Notes under the pieces: generated by a model
What the model was told of the DNA's origin: nothing
Database searches by the model: none
Seen by the model: the letters and a program-made list of their open reading frames with translations, nothing else
Program-made: the position numbers and the translations under genes
Part shown: in pieces, positions 1 through 8,252 of the stretch
How positions within the stretch are numbered: position 1 is the stretch's first letter
Layout of the letters: each line of letters starts with the position of its first letter
Source: Flammeovirga sp. EKP202
GTDB taxonomy: Bacteria; Bacteroidota; Bacteroidia; Cytophagales; Flammeovirgaceae
Length of the DNA: 39,476 bases
Assembly (NCBI RefSeq): GCF_014534745.1
Contig: NZ_JACVVP010000064.1
Coordinates: 1-39,476 of the forward strand
Direction: 5' to 3'

Positions 1-73
1 GACCCCGCCAGGATTCAAACCTGGAACCTTCACAGCCGTAATGTGATGCTCTATTCAGTTGAGCTACGGAGCC
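1..73 (-). tRNA. tRNA-Arg(ACG), copy 1, cut by window edge
   Basis: On the minus strand the acceptor arm GGCTCCG pairs with CGGGGTC, allowing G-U pairs. The D-arm GCTC/GAGC, anticodon stem TCACA/TGTGA and T-arm CCAGG/CCTGG are all intact. The 7-base anticodon loop TTACGGC places ACG at positions 34-36, so this is an arginine tRNA reading CGN through inosine. The discriminator base lies just outside the window. The sequence is identical to the second copy upstream of it, and both probably share one transcript. Confidence 0.95.
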
Positions 74-98
74 ATTTTGCTCTCTAGGAAAAAGATTG

Positions 99-172
99 TG
101 ACCCCGCCAGGATTCAAACCTGGAACCTTCACAGCCGTAATGTGATGCTCTATTCAGTTGAGCTACGGAGCC
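99..172 (-). tRNA. tRNA-Arg(ACG), copy 2
   Basis: A complete 74-base tRNA with the same arms and the same TTACGGC anticodon loop as copy 1. The discriminator base is A at position 99. The bases that follow (CAATC) show that CCA is not encoded, so it must be added after transcription, as is common in Bacteroidota. A 25-base spacer separates the two copies. This copy is promoter-proximal. Confidence 0.96.
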
Positions 173-202
173 ATTTGAGGTGCTTTTTCCTTTAAAGCGA
201 TG

Positions 203-233
203 CAAAAGTAGAGAGATATTTTTTACAAACCAA
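203..233 (-). promoter_or_regulatory. Bacteroidota-type promoter of the tRNA-Arg pair
   Basis: Read on the minus strand, the -7 element TACTTTTG (203-210), followed by CA, matches TAnnTTTG exactly. A TTTG at the -33 position (231-234) lies 20 bases upstream. Transcription would start about 10 bases later and run through both tRNA genes. Confidence 0.7.
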
Positions 234-277
234 ATTATTGAGCGTATTATATTAATAATAAACGTCAATATTTTATT

Positions 278-3094
278 TTATCTGCTCGTTTCCATTGCTT
301 TGTAGATCGCAGACTGAATATTCTCTCTAATATTTTCTTTGGCTAATTTGTTATTTCTTGCTGTAGGGTACACTCTGTTGGATAGAAAGACGTATACAAT
401 TTGATTATCGGGATCTACCCAAGCACATGTACCCGTAAAACCGGTATGTCCAAATGTAGCTTTTGGAGCTTCAGGTGCCGTATTGCCAGTGTCTCCTTTT
501 TTAGGAGGCTTATCCCATCCCAAACCTCTTCTATTTTTGAAATGTAAGTAGGGCTGACGGTTGTACTTATTGAGAGTCGCTTGATCAAAGTATCTTCTTT
601 CTCCATAAGAACCATTTTGAAGGTTCATTTGCATTAAAATAGCAAGGTCGTGAGCATTGGAGAAAACACCTGCATGTCCACCAACACCTCCCATCAAGTC
701 TGCTGAAGGATCATGAACGTATCCTTTGATTAAAGACTGTCGGTAGTTGATGTCCATTTCAGTAGGCGGAATTCTAGATATATTCACTCTCTTTAAAGGC
801 AAATAACCCAATGTTCTTGTTCCTAATGGATTGTAAAGACTATCCTGTACAAATTGATCCAAAGGCATACGCGTTTTGCTTTCTATGACTCTTTGCAGGA
901 AATAATACCCCAAATCACTGTACCAGTACCTGTAGATTTCAGAAGTATATTTTCTTCTGGTAGAAATAGGAGATTCTAGCAACCATTTCCACATGGTATC
1001 TTTGATACTATCTGTCGCAAATAAATCAGGAGTGACTTGTACAGAGAATCCATCTTTTTTAATCTGACTCAAATAAGTAGGATTGTATTTCTTAGTTTCC
1101 TTATCATAAGCATGTCCCCAAAAGTAATAACCTCCTCTTAGCGGTGCAGTATGTGTAAGAAATTGAATCAATCGGATATTTCCTTTATTGGTAGAGTCTG
1201 TTTCAGGAAGATATTCTTTTAGTCTGCTGTTTACGTTGATGCTATCCTTATAATCAAGCATCATTAAAGCTTGGGTAGTAGAGGCCACTTTTGTAACCGA
1301 GGCAATATCATAAACGGTTTGATTAGTGACAGGAACCTCTTTTTCATAGGTGAAATAACCATATGATTTTTCGAAAACAATTTTTCCATTCTTTGCCACC
1401 ACAACTTGACAACCTGGAGTGGCTTCCATAAAGATGGCCTGATTGGCAATACTGTCTATCAAATGACTTAAAACTTCACCGTCCAGACCTACTTGTTCCG
1501 GTTTTCCATAACCTAATCTTCCAAAGTTTTTGATTTTCTCTCCTGTATTGACCAAAAAGCGATCAGTAATACTTACAGGCAATTTTCCATTTGCTGCCAA
1601 TGCCCCTGCAATCACTTGTGCATTTGCTTTTTGTGCGTAAGGAGTAGTGGAGTAGTTGAGGACTAAATTTTTTGTATTCGAAAGGTATTTTAAACCATTA
1701 GGCTGACCACTTAAAACTACAATCACATCGGTTTTCTGTTGTAATTGTTCAATAAGTTGTTCGGTAGCGTAACTTACCCCAAATCGGTGTTTAGAGTTTT
1801 CTTGGTGACATATAATATTGATGAGAACAATATCTTTTTTGGCACAGGTTTCTAAAAGTAAGTTGACTTGAGCTGTTGAAAAACTAGAATGTTCAATTTG
1901 ATGATAATCATAATCAATAAACATCTTCATGGTATTGGCAAATACGTCTTCTGTTTTTCGAGTGCCGATACTGATCAGTTGATATTTCTTTGTATTAAGA
2001 CTGGGTAGAGGTATAATGCTATCAAGGTTAGAAAGTACAGTGACAGATTTCTCATAGGTTTCTGAGCCAATCGCATCTAATTCATGAGGATTAGAATACT
2101 CAATAATGTGAGTATCTTTTTCTATTTTATACTTCTTGATTTTCTGAAAATGTTCATCAATAATTTCCATGGCTAAAGTACCCTGTCTTACAGCACTTTT
2201 AATGGCTTTAATGACTTCAAGGTGGTGATCAGAAAGTACCAAAGCATCATGTCCTCGTTTTAAAGCTTCAATAGCATTTCTTTGTGTGGTTTGTATACTT
2301 GCCCCTGCCGATAAATCACCCGTAAAGATCAATCCATCAAACGAAAGAGAATCTTTTACAAAATGAATAAAGGAAGTATTGAACAATGATACTTCAAACA
2401 ACACTTCAGACGGCGTAATAATATTTAAGCTGTCTTTGAGCAGTTGTTTTAAGATTTGCTGTTCATTACTGTTGAGCGTTTCATGAAAATCTGAAGCGAC
2501 AGGTAGAGTTGTGCCCGTCAATATTTCAGATTGATGAAGCCCTTTTAATGCTGCGTGATTTTTTTCAAGTACATTATTGGGGTCACTTCCAAAACCATAG
2601 AGTTTAGAACTATTGTGATGCTGTATGGATAATGTTTCAGCTAAGAAAAAATCGATATTTAATTTCTTGTTGATTTTGCCAATTTCATTGTAGGTATTGT
2701 ATGTGAAAATATTGCTTCCAATAGCACTAAGATGAAATTTGTCTGGTAAGATTGTATAGTTGTTATCCAAGCAGTGTATGGCCTCTTGAGACCTTGTTCC
2801 TAAAAGTACAGGTACTTTGTTAGGAAGCTTGTTTAAGTTATTGAAATAGGTGTAAGTGTTTTTTGAGCAGTATTTGTCAAATACCACACCTCCTAATTTA
2901 TTTTCCCTTCCTAATGCCTTAATCTCTTTGTCATTTTGTTGGGGCAGGGCAAAAATAAGTTGTCCGATTTTCTGTTCTAAGGTAAGTTGATTGAATAGGC
3001 TGTCCTTTTCCGCACCGAAAGAAATATTCGATAAAGAAAAATTGCACATCAAGATTAAGGTAGATAGAATATATATTTTGTTACTCTGAATCAT
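278..3094 (-). CDS. Secreted fusion: degenerate GH3 domain plus serine hydrolase (beta-lactamase class C family)
   Basis: A 938-residue exported protein. I start at the ATG at 3094, which gives a clean signal peptide; the longer frame begins with TTG. Residues about 30-320 follow the GH3 N-domain (EQKIGQL, then LGGVVF), and about 345-510 resemble the GH3 C-domain. The last 400 residues are a beta-lactamase/D-Ala carboxypeptidase-like serine hydrolase with SVTK (Ser599, Lys602), YSD (Tyr725) and HTG (His883). This fusion is common in Bacteroidota and is thought to act on peptidoglycan fragments. Here the GH3 half lacks KHFPGHG, the substrate-binding Asp and the nucleophile Asp (IFTGDL replaces the usual IFTDAL), so it is probably non-catalytic. 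The serine hydrolase motifs are intact. It is monocistronic, next to the tRNAs. Confidence 0.88.
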   Translation of the reverse strand: MIQSNKIYILSTLILMCNFSLSNISFGAEKDSLFNQLTLEQKIGQLIFALPQQNDKEIKALGRENKLGGVVFDKYCSKNTYTYFNNLNKLPNKVPVLLGTRSQEAIHCLDNNYTILPDKFHLSAIGSNIFTYNTYNEIGKINKKLNIDFFLAETLSIQHHNSSKLYGFGSDPNNVLEKNHAALKGLHQSEILTGTTLPVASDFHETLNSNEQQILKQLLKDSLNIITPSEVLFEVSLFNTSFIHFVKDSLSFDGLIFTGDLSAGASIQTTQRNAIEALKRGHDALVLSDHHLEVIKAIKSAVRQGTLAMEIIDEHFQKIKKYKIEKDTHIIEYSNPHELDAIGSETYEKSVTVLSNLDSIIPLPSLNTKKYQLISIGTRKTEDVFANTMKMFIDYDYHQIEHSSFSTAQVNLLLETCAKKDIVLINIICHQENSKHRFGVSYATEQLIEQLQQKTDVIVVLSGQPNGLKYLSNTKNLVLNYSTTPYAQKANAQVIAGALAANGKLPVSITDRFLVNTGEKIKNFGRLGYGKPEQVGLDGEVLSHLIDSIANQAIFMEATPGCQVVVAKNGKIVFEKSYGYFTYEKEVPVTNQTVYDIASVTKVASTTQALMMLDYKDSINVNSRLKEYLPETDSTNKGNIRLIQFLTHTAPLRGGYYFWGHAYDKETKKYNPTYLSQIKKDGFSVQVTPDLFATDSIKDTMWKWLLESPISTRRKYTSEIYRYWYSDLGYYFLQRVIESKTRMPLDQFVQDSLYNPLGTRTLGYLPLKRVNISRIPPTEMDINYRQSLIKGYVHDPSADLMGGVGGHAGVFSNAHDLAILMQMNLQNGSYGERRYFDQATLNKYNRQPYLHFKNRRGLGWDKPPKKGDTGNTAPEAPKATFGHTGFTGTCAWVDPDNQIVYVFLSNRVYPTARNNKLAKENIRENIQSAIYKAMETSR

Positions 3095-3341
3095 TCGTAC
3101 TGATAAGGTTACACAATAGTGTAAAAGAAGTCGTATATAAAAAACCAAAAAAACTACAAATCTGTTTGTTACAATAGTAGCATTTTAATTCCGTATCGAA
3201 ATTTACATGATACATCTATAAAATTAAATGAATCTCTAATTCTTTGAAAAAAATAGTTGTATTTAATAAACAAAATCGCTCAAAACTAGTGTTAAGAAGA
3301 TACTATTTAACTAAGTATCAATTTAAATCATAAAAATGTGT

Positions 3342-3351
3342 TAGATTTGCA
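3342..3351 (+). promoter_or_regulatory. Promoter -7 element of ahcY
   Basis: TAGATTTGCA is an exact TAnnTTTG element followed by CA, like most promoters in this window. No convincing TTG was found about 19 bases upstream, only TTTA. It lies inside the longest possible ahcY reading frame, so a transcript from here would start near 3356. That rules out the GTG at 3338 as the start codon. Confidence 0.55.
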
Positions 3352-3376
3352 ATCAGAAATCAAAAATAATTTACAA

Positions 3377-4687
3377 GTGGAAAGTACAACAGTTAAATAT
3401 AAGGTTAAAGATATTTCTTTAGCTGACTGGGGAAGAAAAGAAATTGAATTGGCAGAAGCAGAAATGCCAGGTTTAATGTCTTTAAGAGAAGAGTTTGGTC
3501 CTTCAAAACCATTGAAAGGAGCTAGAATTGCTGGATGTCTTCACATGACGATACAAACAGCTGTTCTAATTGAAACTCTTATTGAATTAGGTGCTGAGGT
3601 TACATGGTCATCATGTAACATTTTCTCAACTCAAGATCAAGCAGCAGCAGCAATCGCAGCAGCTGGTATTCCAGTTTATGCTTGGAAAGGTTTAACTGAG
3701 GAAGAGTTTGATTGGTGTATTGAGCAAACTTTACACGCTTTCGAAGACGGTAAGCCTCTAAACATGATCTTGGATGATGGTGGAGACCTTACAAATATGG
3801 TTTTCGATCGTTACCCTGAATTAGTAAGTGGTATCAAAGGTCTTTCGGAAGAAACGACTACAGGTGTATTAAGATTACACGACCGTGAGAAAAATGGTAC
3901 TTTACCAATCCCTGCGATCAACATTAATGACTCAGTAACAAAGTCTAAGTTTGATAACAAATACGGATGTAAAGAATCTTTAGTAGACGGTATCCGTCGT
4001 GCTACTGACGTAATGATTGCTGGTAAAGTAGCAGTTGTTGCTGGTTACGGTGATGTAGGTAAAGGTTCTGCTGCTTCATTAAGAGGTGCAGGTGCTCGTG
4101 TTATCGTTACTGAAATCGATCCAATCTGTGCTTTACAAGCGGCAATGGACGGTTTTGAAGTGAAGAAAATGGATGACGCTATCTTAGAAGGTGATATCGT
4201 TGTTACTACAACTGGTAACAAAGACATCGTAGTAGGTCGTCACTTCGAGAAAGTAAAAGATAAAGCTATCGTTTGTAACATCGGTCACTTCGACAACGAA
4301 ATCGATATGGCTTGGTTAAACGAGACGTATGGTGATACTAAAGTGAACATCAAACCTCAAGTAGACAAGTACACTGTTGCTTCAGGAAACGATGTGATCA
4401 TTTTAGCGGAAGGTAGATTAGTAAACTTAGGTTGTGCAACAGGCCACCCTTCGTTTGTAATGTCTAACTCATTCACTAACCAAACTTTAGCTCAACTAGA
4501 GTTATGGCAAAATACTGATCAGTACGAAAATAAAGTTTACATGTTACCTAAGCACTTAGATGAGAAAGTAGCAAGACTTCATTTAGCGAAGATCGGTGTT
4601 GAATTAGAGACACTTTCAGAAGATCAAGCAAGTTATATCGGTGTAAAAGTAGAAGGTCCTTACAAAGTGGAGCATTACCGTTACTAA
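3377..4687 (+). CDS. ahcY: Adenosylhomocysteinase (S-adenosylhomocysteine hydrolase)
   Basis: Cytosolic NAD-dependent enzyme that splits S-adenosylhomocysteine into adenosine and homocysteine, relieving product inhibition of methyltransferases. The signature [14 protein letters not shown] and the NAD-binding stretch [14 protein letters not shown] are present, as is the family C-terminus HYRY. The frame opens at a GTG at 3338 (449 aa). A second GTG at 3377 gives 436 aa beginning just before [15 protein letters not shown], which matches the usual family N-terminus. A -7 promoter element between the two GTGs also favours 3377. No ATG is available near the N-terminus. Two hairpin terminators follow, so the gene is monocistronic. 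Confidence 0.96.
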   Translation: MESTTVKYKVKDISLADWGRKEIELAEAEMPGLMSLREEFGPSKPLKGARIAGCLHMTIQTAVLIETLIELGAEVTWSSCNIFSTQDQAAAAIAAAGIPVYAWKGLTEEEFDWCIEQTLHAFEDGKPLNMILDDGGDLTNMVFDRYPELVSGIKGLSEETTTGVLRLHDREKNGTLPIPAININDSVTKSKFDNKYGCKESLVDGIRRATDVMIAGKVAVVAGYGDVGKGSAASLRGAGARVIVTEIDPICALQAAMDGFEVKKMDDAILEGDIVVTTTGNKDIVVGRHFEKVKDKAIVCNIGHFDNEIDMAWLNETYGDTKVNIKPQVDKYTVASGNDVIILAEGRLVNLGCATGHPSFVMSNSFTNQTLAQLELWQNTDQYENKVYMLPKHLDEKVARLHLAKIGVELETLSEDQASYIGVKVEGPYKVEHYRY

Positions 4688-4719
4688 GATTTAATCAGAC
4701 TTTATCTGAATAAAATATT

Positions 4720-4752
4720 AAGCTAGTCCATTCATTTGGGCTAGCTTTTTTT
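4720..4752 (+). terminator. Terminator 1 of ahcY
   Basis: Stem AGCTAGTCC (4721-4729) pairs with GGGCTAGCT (4738-4746) with one G-U pair, followed by an uninterrupted T tract. It lies 33 bases after the ahcY stop. Confidence 0.85.
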
Positions 4753-4761
4753 ATTGAACAG

Positions 4762-4798
4762 GAACCTCTTCCAAAAGTAATGGAAGAGGTTCTTTTTT
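4762..4798 (+). terminator. Terminator 2 downstream of ahcY
   Basis: A perfect 11-bp stem, GAACCTCTTCC (4762-4772) with GGAAGAGGTTC (4782-4792), followed by six T. The T tract overlaps the stop codon of the convergent gene. The hairpin may also stop that gene's transcript, although there is no T run on the minus side. Confidence 0.7.
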
Positions 4799-5210
4799 AT
4801 AAAAATTCTATTTCTTGATATCCAACATGCTGTAATTTTTCATACCGCTTTTTGCTGTCATGAATCACATTTACAGGAAATGAGAAATCCTCCAAATTGA
4901 TCTTATGTTTTTCGATAGACCCTTTGCATAAAGTAAGCTGTACCTGATCAGAGTTGATGTCTTCTAGCAGTTTCATGGTATCTGCGTCATCAAATAGAGA
5001 CTTTACAGCTTCACCGCAGATGATTAATTCTGCTTGATGGAGGTTGATCTCTTTATTGTCACTCAATGAATCAGCCATTGTTAAGGCTTCTTCTAAGTAT
5101 TCGGGGTTGTTGACTTTCATCACATAGTTTTCCTGACCATATTTTCCATATAATAGGGTGATGAGCATGAAAATAGAAGCTAGAACGACAACTGTTATAT
5201 GCCTTTCCAT
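4797..5210 (-). CDS. Membrane-anchored small protein, possibly DsrE/DsrF-like
   Basis: A 137-residue protein with one hydrophobic N-terminal segment (about residues 6-22), best read as an uncleaved anchor or signal peptide, then a soluble domain. The order of elements (ELIICGEAVKSL, then a helix, then VQLTLCKGSI, ending in a segment that contains GYQEIEFL) recalls DsrE/DsrF-like alpha/beta folds, where a Cys follows a strand. This is a pattern resemblance only. The frame is well formed and convergent with ahcY. No partner sulfur-transfer genes are nearby, so no pathway is assigned. Confidence 0.65.
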   Translation of the reverse strand: MERHITVVVLASIFMLITLLYGKYGQENYVMKVNNPEYLEEALTMADSLSDNKEINLHQAELIICGEAVKSLFDDADTMKLLEDINSDQVQLTLCKGSIEKHKINLEDFSFPVNVIHDSKKRYEKLQHVGYQEIEFL

Positions 5211-5341
5211 TTTTTAGTGTTAATTAATAAAGATTGGTGTGTTAGAGGTTGGTTACGTAATGTGTTGAAGCCGAGTTGGGTAATGGTCTTCTTTTTAAGA
5301 TTTATTTGTTGAAGTAGCAGGGCTGTTATTTTTATTTAGCA

Positions 5342-5374
5342 ATAAAAAAGTCCTACTCTTGGGAGGAGTAGGAC
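5342..5374 (-). terminator. Terminator of rpsP
   Basis: On the minus strand a 9-bp stem, GTCCTACTC with GAGTAGGAC (5350-5358 / 5366-5374), is followed by six T. It lies about 90 bases after the rpsP stop. Confidence 0.85.
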
Positions 5375-5463
5375 TATATATTTTCGATTTGGGGCTTACA
5401 ATAAACCTAGTTTACGGGGTAAATACAACGGTATTCACCTTCGACTTAAGATTTGTGCTGGGA

Positions 5464-6033
5464 TTACTCAGCAGCTTCTTCAGTTGACTCTTCTGAAGCG
5501 TCCTCTGCAGGAGCCTCTTCAGCAGCTTCTTCAGCTTTTTTTGCAGCTTCAGCAGCGGCAGCAGCAGCAAGAGCTTCAGCTTCAGCCTTTTTCTCAGCTT
5601 CTTCAGCAGCCTTACGAGCAGCAATACCTGCTTCTAATTCAGCTTTAACAGCAGCTTCAGCAGCAGCTTTCTTAGCTTCTAAATCAGCAGCATAAGCAGA
5701 AGATCTTTCTGACATCCAAGCGTCAAATAATTGATCTGCCTCTTCTTGTGTTTTTGCACCTTTGATAACACCAACTTGAAGGTGTTTCTTGTACATCGCA
5801 CCAGCTTTAGAAAGAACCATACGAGCTGTATCAGTTGGTTGAGCACCATCTAATAACCACTTAGCTGCAGCTGCAGGATCGATATCGATAGTTGCAGGAT
5901 CAGTGTTAGGGTTAAAAGTACCTAATTTCTCGATGAAACGACCGTCACGTGGAGCTCTAGCGTCTGCTACTACTACGTTGTAAATAGGTCTTCTCTTACG
6001 GCCACGACGTGCCAAACGGATTTTTACTGCCAT
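5464..6033 (-). CDS. rpsP: 30S ribosomal protein S16 with long Ala/Glu-rich tail
   Basis: S16 binds 16S rRNA early in small-subunit assembly. The family N-terminus [13 protein letters not shown] and the segment [13 protein letters not shown] are clear, which fixes the start at the ATG at 6033 rather than the TTG-initiated frame at 6045. The S16 core spans about residues 1-80. It is followed by a helical linker and then about 70 residues almost entirely of Ala, Glu and Lys, ending in an acidic tail. The whole protein is 189 aa, against about 80 in E. coli. Long S16 forms are known in Bacteroidota. The neighbours rimM and trmD, often linked to rpsP elsewhere, are absent here. Confidence 0.96.
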   Translation of the reverse strand: MAVKIRLARRGRKRRPIYNVVVADARAPRDGRFIEKLGTFNPNTDPATIDIDPAAAAKWLLDGAQPTDTARMVLSKAGAMYKKHLQVGVIKGAKTQEEADQLFDAWMSERSSAYAADLEAKKAAAEAAVKAELEAGIAARKAAEEAEKKAEAEALAAAAAAEAAKKAEEAAEEAPAEDASEESTEEAAE

Positions 6034-6092
6034 TTTTTTAAGCAATTTGTGTGTTGGAAAGGAGCTCGTCCTTTATGACACAGTTAAACATT

Positions 6093-6109
6093 GAGGAAAC
6101 ACGTTCCCC
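6093..6109 (-). promoter_or_regulatory. Hairpin in the rpsP leader
   Basis: On the minus strand GGGGAA (6104-6109) can pair with TTCCTC (6093-6098) across a 5-base loop, with one G-U pair. It lies a few bases after the predicted transcription start and about 60 bases before the ATG. It could be a leader structure; a regulatory role is inference. Confidence 0.3.
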
Positions 6110-6118
6110 TTAAAGCGG

Positions 6119-6128
6119 TGCAAATATA
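6119..6128 (-). promoter_or_regulatory. Promoter -7 element of rpsP
   Basis: On the minus strand TATATTTGCA matches TAnnTTTG exactly, followed by CA. No clear TTG is seen at -33. The predicted leader before rpsP is about 80 bases. Confidence 0.5.
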
Positions 6129-6210
6129 ATATAACTTGCTGAATTCTACCACCTAAAAAAGAAAATAAACAATAATAAACCTTTATCAACCGTGAAAAAC
6201 TATTATTGAA

Positions 6211-7245
6211 CTATTGCTTTTTAGGTAATTCATTGATAATATCTTTAATATGTTTCTTTTTCAGATAATCAGAAGAAGTGACCATTCCAGGAACAAGATG
6301 TCTAAAAACTACTTTTCCAGTTTGCCCATTTGTAATAGTGATACACTTTTCTTTCGATAAGTAATTCGTAAATGTGATATAATACATTGGTTTGTTGTCA
6401 AGAATTGCAGCTTCTAATTCTTTCTTACTTACAATATCATAATCATATCTATAATCTTCAAAAAGGTCTTTGATATGTTCTTCGCCTGATATTCCTTTTT
6501 TATTGGCTCCTAAATAATCATGTACATATAAAGTGTGATCTATCAGCTGTACCATTTCTTTCGATACTATTGATATTTCAGGTATTCTTGATCTTGTAAA
6601 TAATTGATAGTTCTCTAAATCCTTATTCAGTTTCTGTATATAATTTTTAAAGTGACCTAATGAAAAATTGACCATAATATCCTTTTGATACAGAGTGGAT
6701 ATTAGGTCTCTATCAAAATAATTTACATCACCCTCTATACTCATAAAGATTTTAACCCATGGGGTATGATATGAATTATAAGCATCATTTATTCTTTCAT
6801 TTTTTTTTGATGTCTTATAATTTTTGCTTCTTATCTTTTTAAGTACCCCTTTTAATCTTGGATCAAAAGTTCTTAACATCAATTCCGGATATACCCCCAC
6901 TACTTGTTGTGCTCTCGTCGTTTGATCTACTCTTGTTATAGTTTCTAGAACCAAATCAAAAACGACATATTCATCTGAAATATATTGTTCACAATTGTAG
7001 GATTCTGCAGGAATAACTTTGAACTTATTAAAAGTCCAATATTCTTTTAGAATATCATGATAATGTTGAGGTTCAATATAGTTCGGCATTACAAAAATTG
7101 TAGTTCTACTCTTAAGATCTTCAATCTTCTGTTGATATTCCTTATGTGTTTTTTTTGTATCTGGAGCCTTTTGTGTGGGTATGTATTGTGCTTTTAATGT
7201 GCTACAATAGCATATCAAACCTATCAATAATAAGTAATTTTTCAT
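6211..7245 (-). CDS. Secreted protein of unknown function
   Basis: A 344-residue protein with a clear signal peptide (LLLIGLICYC, cleavage near KAQ). I do not recognise a family. The rest is soluble-looking, rich in Lys, Tyr and Asp, with no membrane segment, no lipobox and only two cysteines in the mature chain. Its ATG overlaps the stop of the upstream beta-barrel gene by one base (TAATG), so the two are almost certainly co-translated. The likely location is periplasm or cell surface, perhaps working with the barrel. No catalytic motif could be identified. Confidence 0.8.
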   Translation of the reverse strand: MKNYLLLIGLICYCSTLKAQYIPTQKAPDTKKTHKEYQQKIEDLKSRTTIFVMPNYIEPQHYHDILKEYWTFNKFKVIPAESYNCEQYISDEYVVFDLVLETITRVDQTTRAQQVVGVYPELMLRTFDPRLKGVLKKIRSKNYKTSKKNERINDAYNSYHTPWVKIFMSIEGDVNYFDRDLISTLYQKDIMVNFSLGHFKNYIQKLNKDLENYQLFTRSRIPEISIVSKEMVQLIDHTLYVHDYLGANKKGISGEEHIKDLFEDYRYDYDIVSKKELEAAILDNKPMYYITFTNYLSKEKCITITNGQTGKVVFRHLVPGMVTSSDYLKKKHIKDIINELPKKQ

Positions 7246-7973
7246 TATTTAATGAAGTTGATGTTGGCAGTAAATTTCACCTCAAATACTGAAGGTGAAA
7301 ATTTTGTAATGTTCGTTGTATTATTGAACTCTTCAATTTCTGTGAACTCTTTAGAAGGCAAGAAGTGGTAGTTTGCAGCTATCTGAAAAAACGAAAAATT
7401 CATACCTACCTCTGGTGAAAAACCGATCATGGATTTATAGTCGGTATATTCGATGTTGTACATTCCAATACCTAGCCCCACATGAGGTCTTATTTTGTCT
7501 GTACCCAAAAAATATTTTCCTTTTAAAGATGTTTGCGTAAGTGGGTAGTCTAAATTCATACCAGCCAAAGTTTGGTACTCAATACCTACAGACCATCTAT
7601 TGGTTATGTTGTAGTAAAGGTTAATAAAACTCGATATAGATCTTGAAGATTCGTCTCCTTCATAGGTTTTACCACGACCAAAACCAATACCAAGCCCGAT
7701 AGTTAACTTTTTAGAACTCGGCATATTTTTTTCATTGAAAAATTCCTTCTTACCATCTTCATACTTGATGAGGTAAATTTTTTTCTTCTCGATTGTGAAA
7801 CTTGGCCCTTTTTGATTATCAAATTCTTTGTATTCTACTTCTTTTTTAGAGACCGTGATGATTTTGGCTTCAATTTCATCTCCATCGTGTAGTACTAAAA
7901 CATCTTGTGCGTGAACAGTCTGTACAGTAAAGACCAATAATAATAATGGCACATACAGGAATAAAAATTTCAT
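7245..7973 (-). CDS. Outer-membrane beta-barrel protein with N-terminal strand-rich domain
   Basis: A 242-residue protein with a signal peptide ending at VHAQ. Residues about 24-82 form a domain seen at the N-terminus of many Bacteroidota outer-membrane proteins: a DGDEIEAKI-like strand, a lysine-rich turn, then YLIKYEDGKKE. From about 90 onward the chain alternates Gly and aromatics (LGIGFGRGKTY, HVGLGIGMYNIEY) and ends in FTANINFIK, typical of an 8-stranded barrel. It is first in a two-gene unit with the secreted protein that follows. Its ligand or role is not evident. Confidence 0.82.
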   Translation of the reverse strand: MKFLFLYVPLLLLVFTVQTVHAQDVLVLHDGDEIEAKIITVSKKEVEYKEFDNQKGPSFTIEKKKIYLIKYEDGKKEFFNEKNMPSSKKLTIGLGIGFGRGKTYEGDESSRSISSFINLYYNITNRWSVGIEYQTLAGMNLDYPLTQTSLKGKYFLGTDKIRPHVGLGIGMYNIEYTDYKSMIGFSPEVGMNFSFFQIAANYHFLPSKEFTEIEEFNNTTNITKFSPSVFEVKFTANINFIK

Positions 7974-8227
7974 CTTATACTTAAATTTAAATAATAAAAA
8001 AATAGCTTAGTACCTACGCTATTATTCAATAGACTGCTAGAAAAAATAGAATGCATTTAAATCATACAATAGTAGTGCTCTAGAAAATAATAAGAAGTCA
8101 CGTAAAAGTAATAAGCTCAAAAAATCACTCAATAATACAATTTATATTGGTCTAAATCAATGTCATCAAATGTAATTTATCTTGATTTTTTTTACTTATA
8201 TTAATAGTAATAGTTGTATCTCATTAC

Positions 8228-8235
8228 TAATTTTG
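8228..8235 (+). promoter_or_regulatory. Possible -7 element upstream of the rhomboid gene
   Basis: TAATTTTG matches TAnnTTTG but is followed by TA instead of CA, and the nearest upstream TTG is only 11 bases away. It sits 17 bases before the ATG at 8253, so the leader would be very short. Confidence 0.3.
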
Positions 8236-8252
8236 TAGAAAAAAATATAAAC

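Noticed and set aside
96-99. Missing CCA read as a broken tRNA end
   Set aside because: All arms are intact, and genomes of this phylum commonly leave CCA addition to the nucleotidyltransferase.
3338-3376. N-terminal extension of AhcY from the GTG at 3338
   Set aside because: It contains a promoter -7 element and exceeds the usual family N-terminus.
3290-3376. SAH or SAM riboswitch upstream of ahcY
   Set aside because: The predicted leader is only about 20 bases and the region shows no stem-rich structure.
5412-5624. Leu/Lys-rich ORF antiparallel-frame to the rpsP tail
   Set aside because: It is a frame shadow of the GCN/GAN-rich Ala/Glu repeat of rpsP; low-complexity codons read out of frame give Leu/Lys or Ser/Ala strings. 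The same applies to the plus-strand ORF at 5453-5695.
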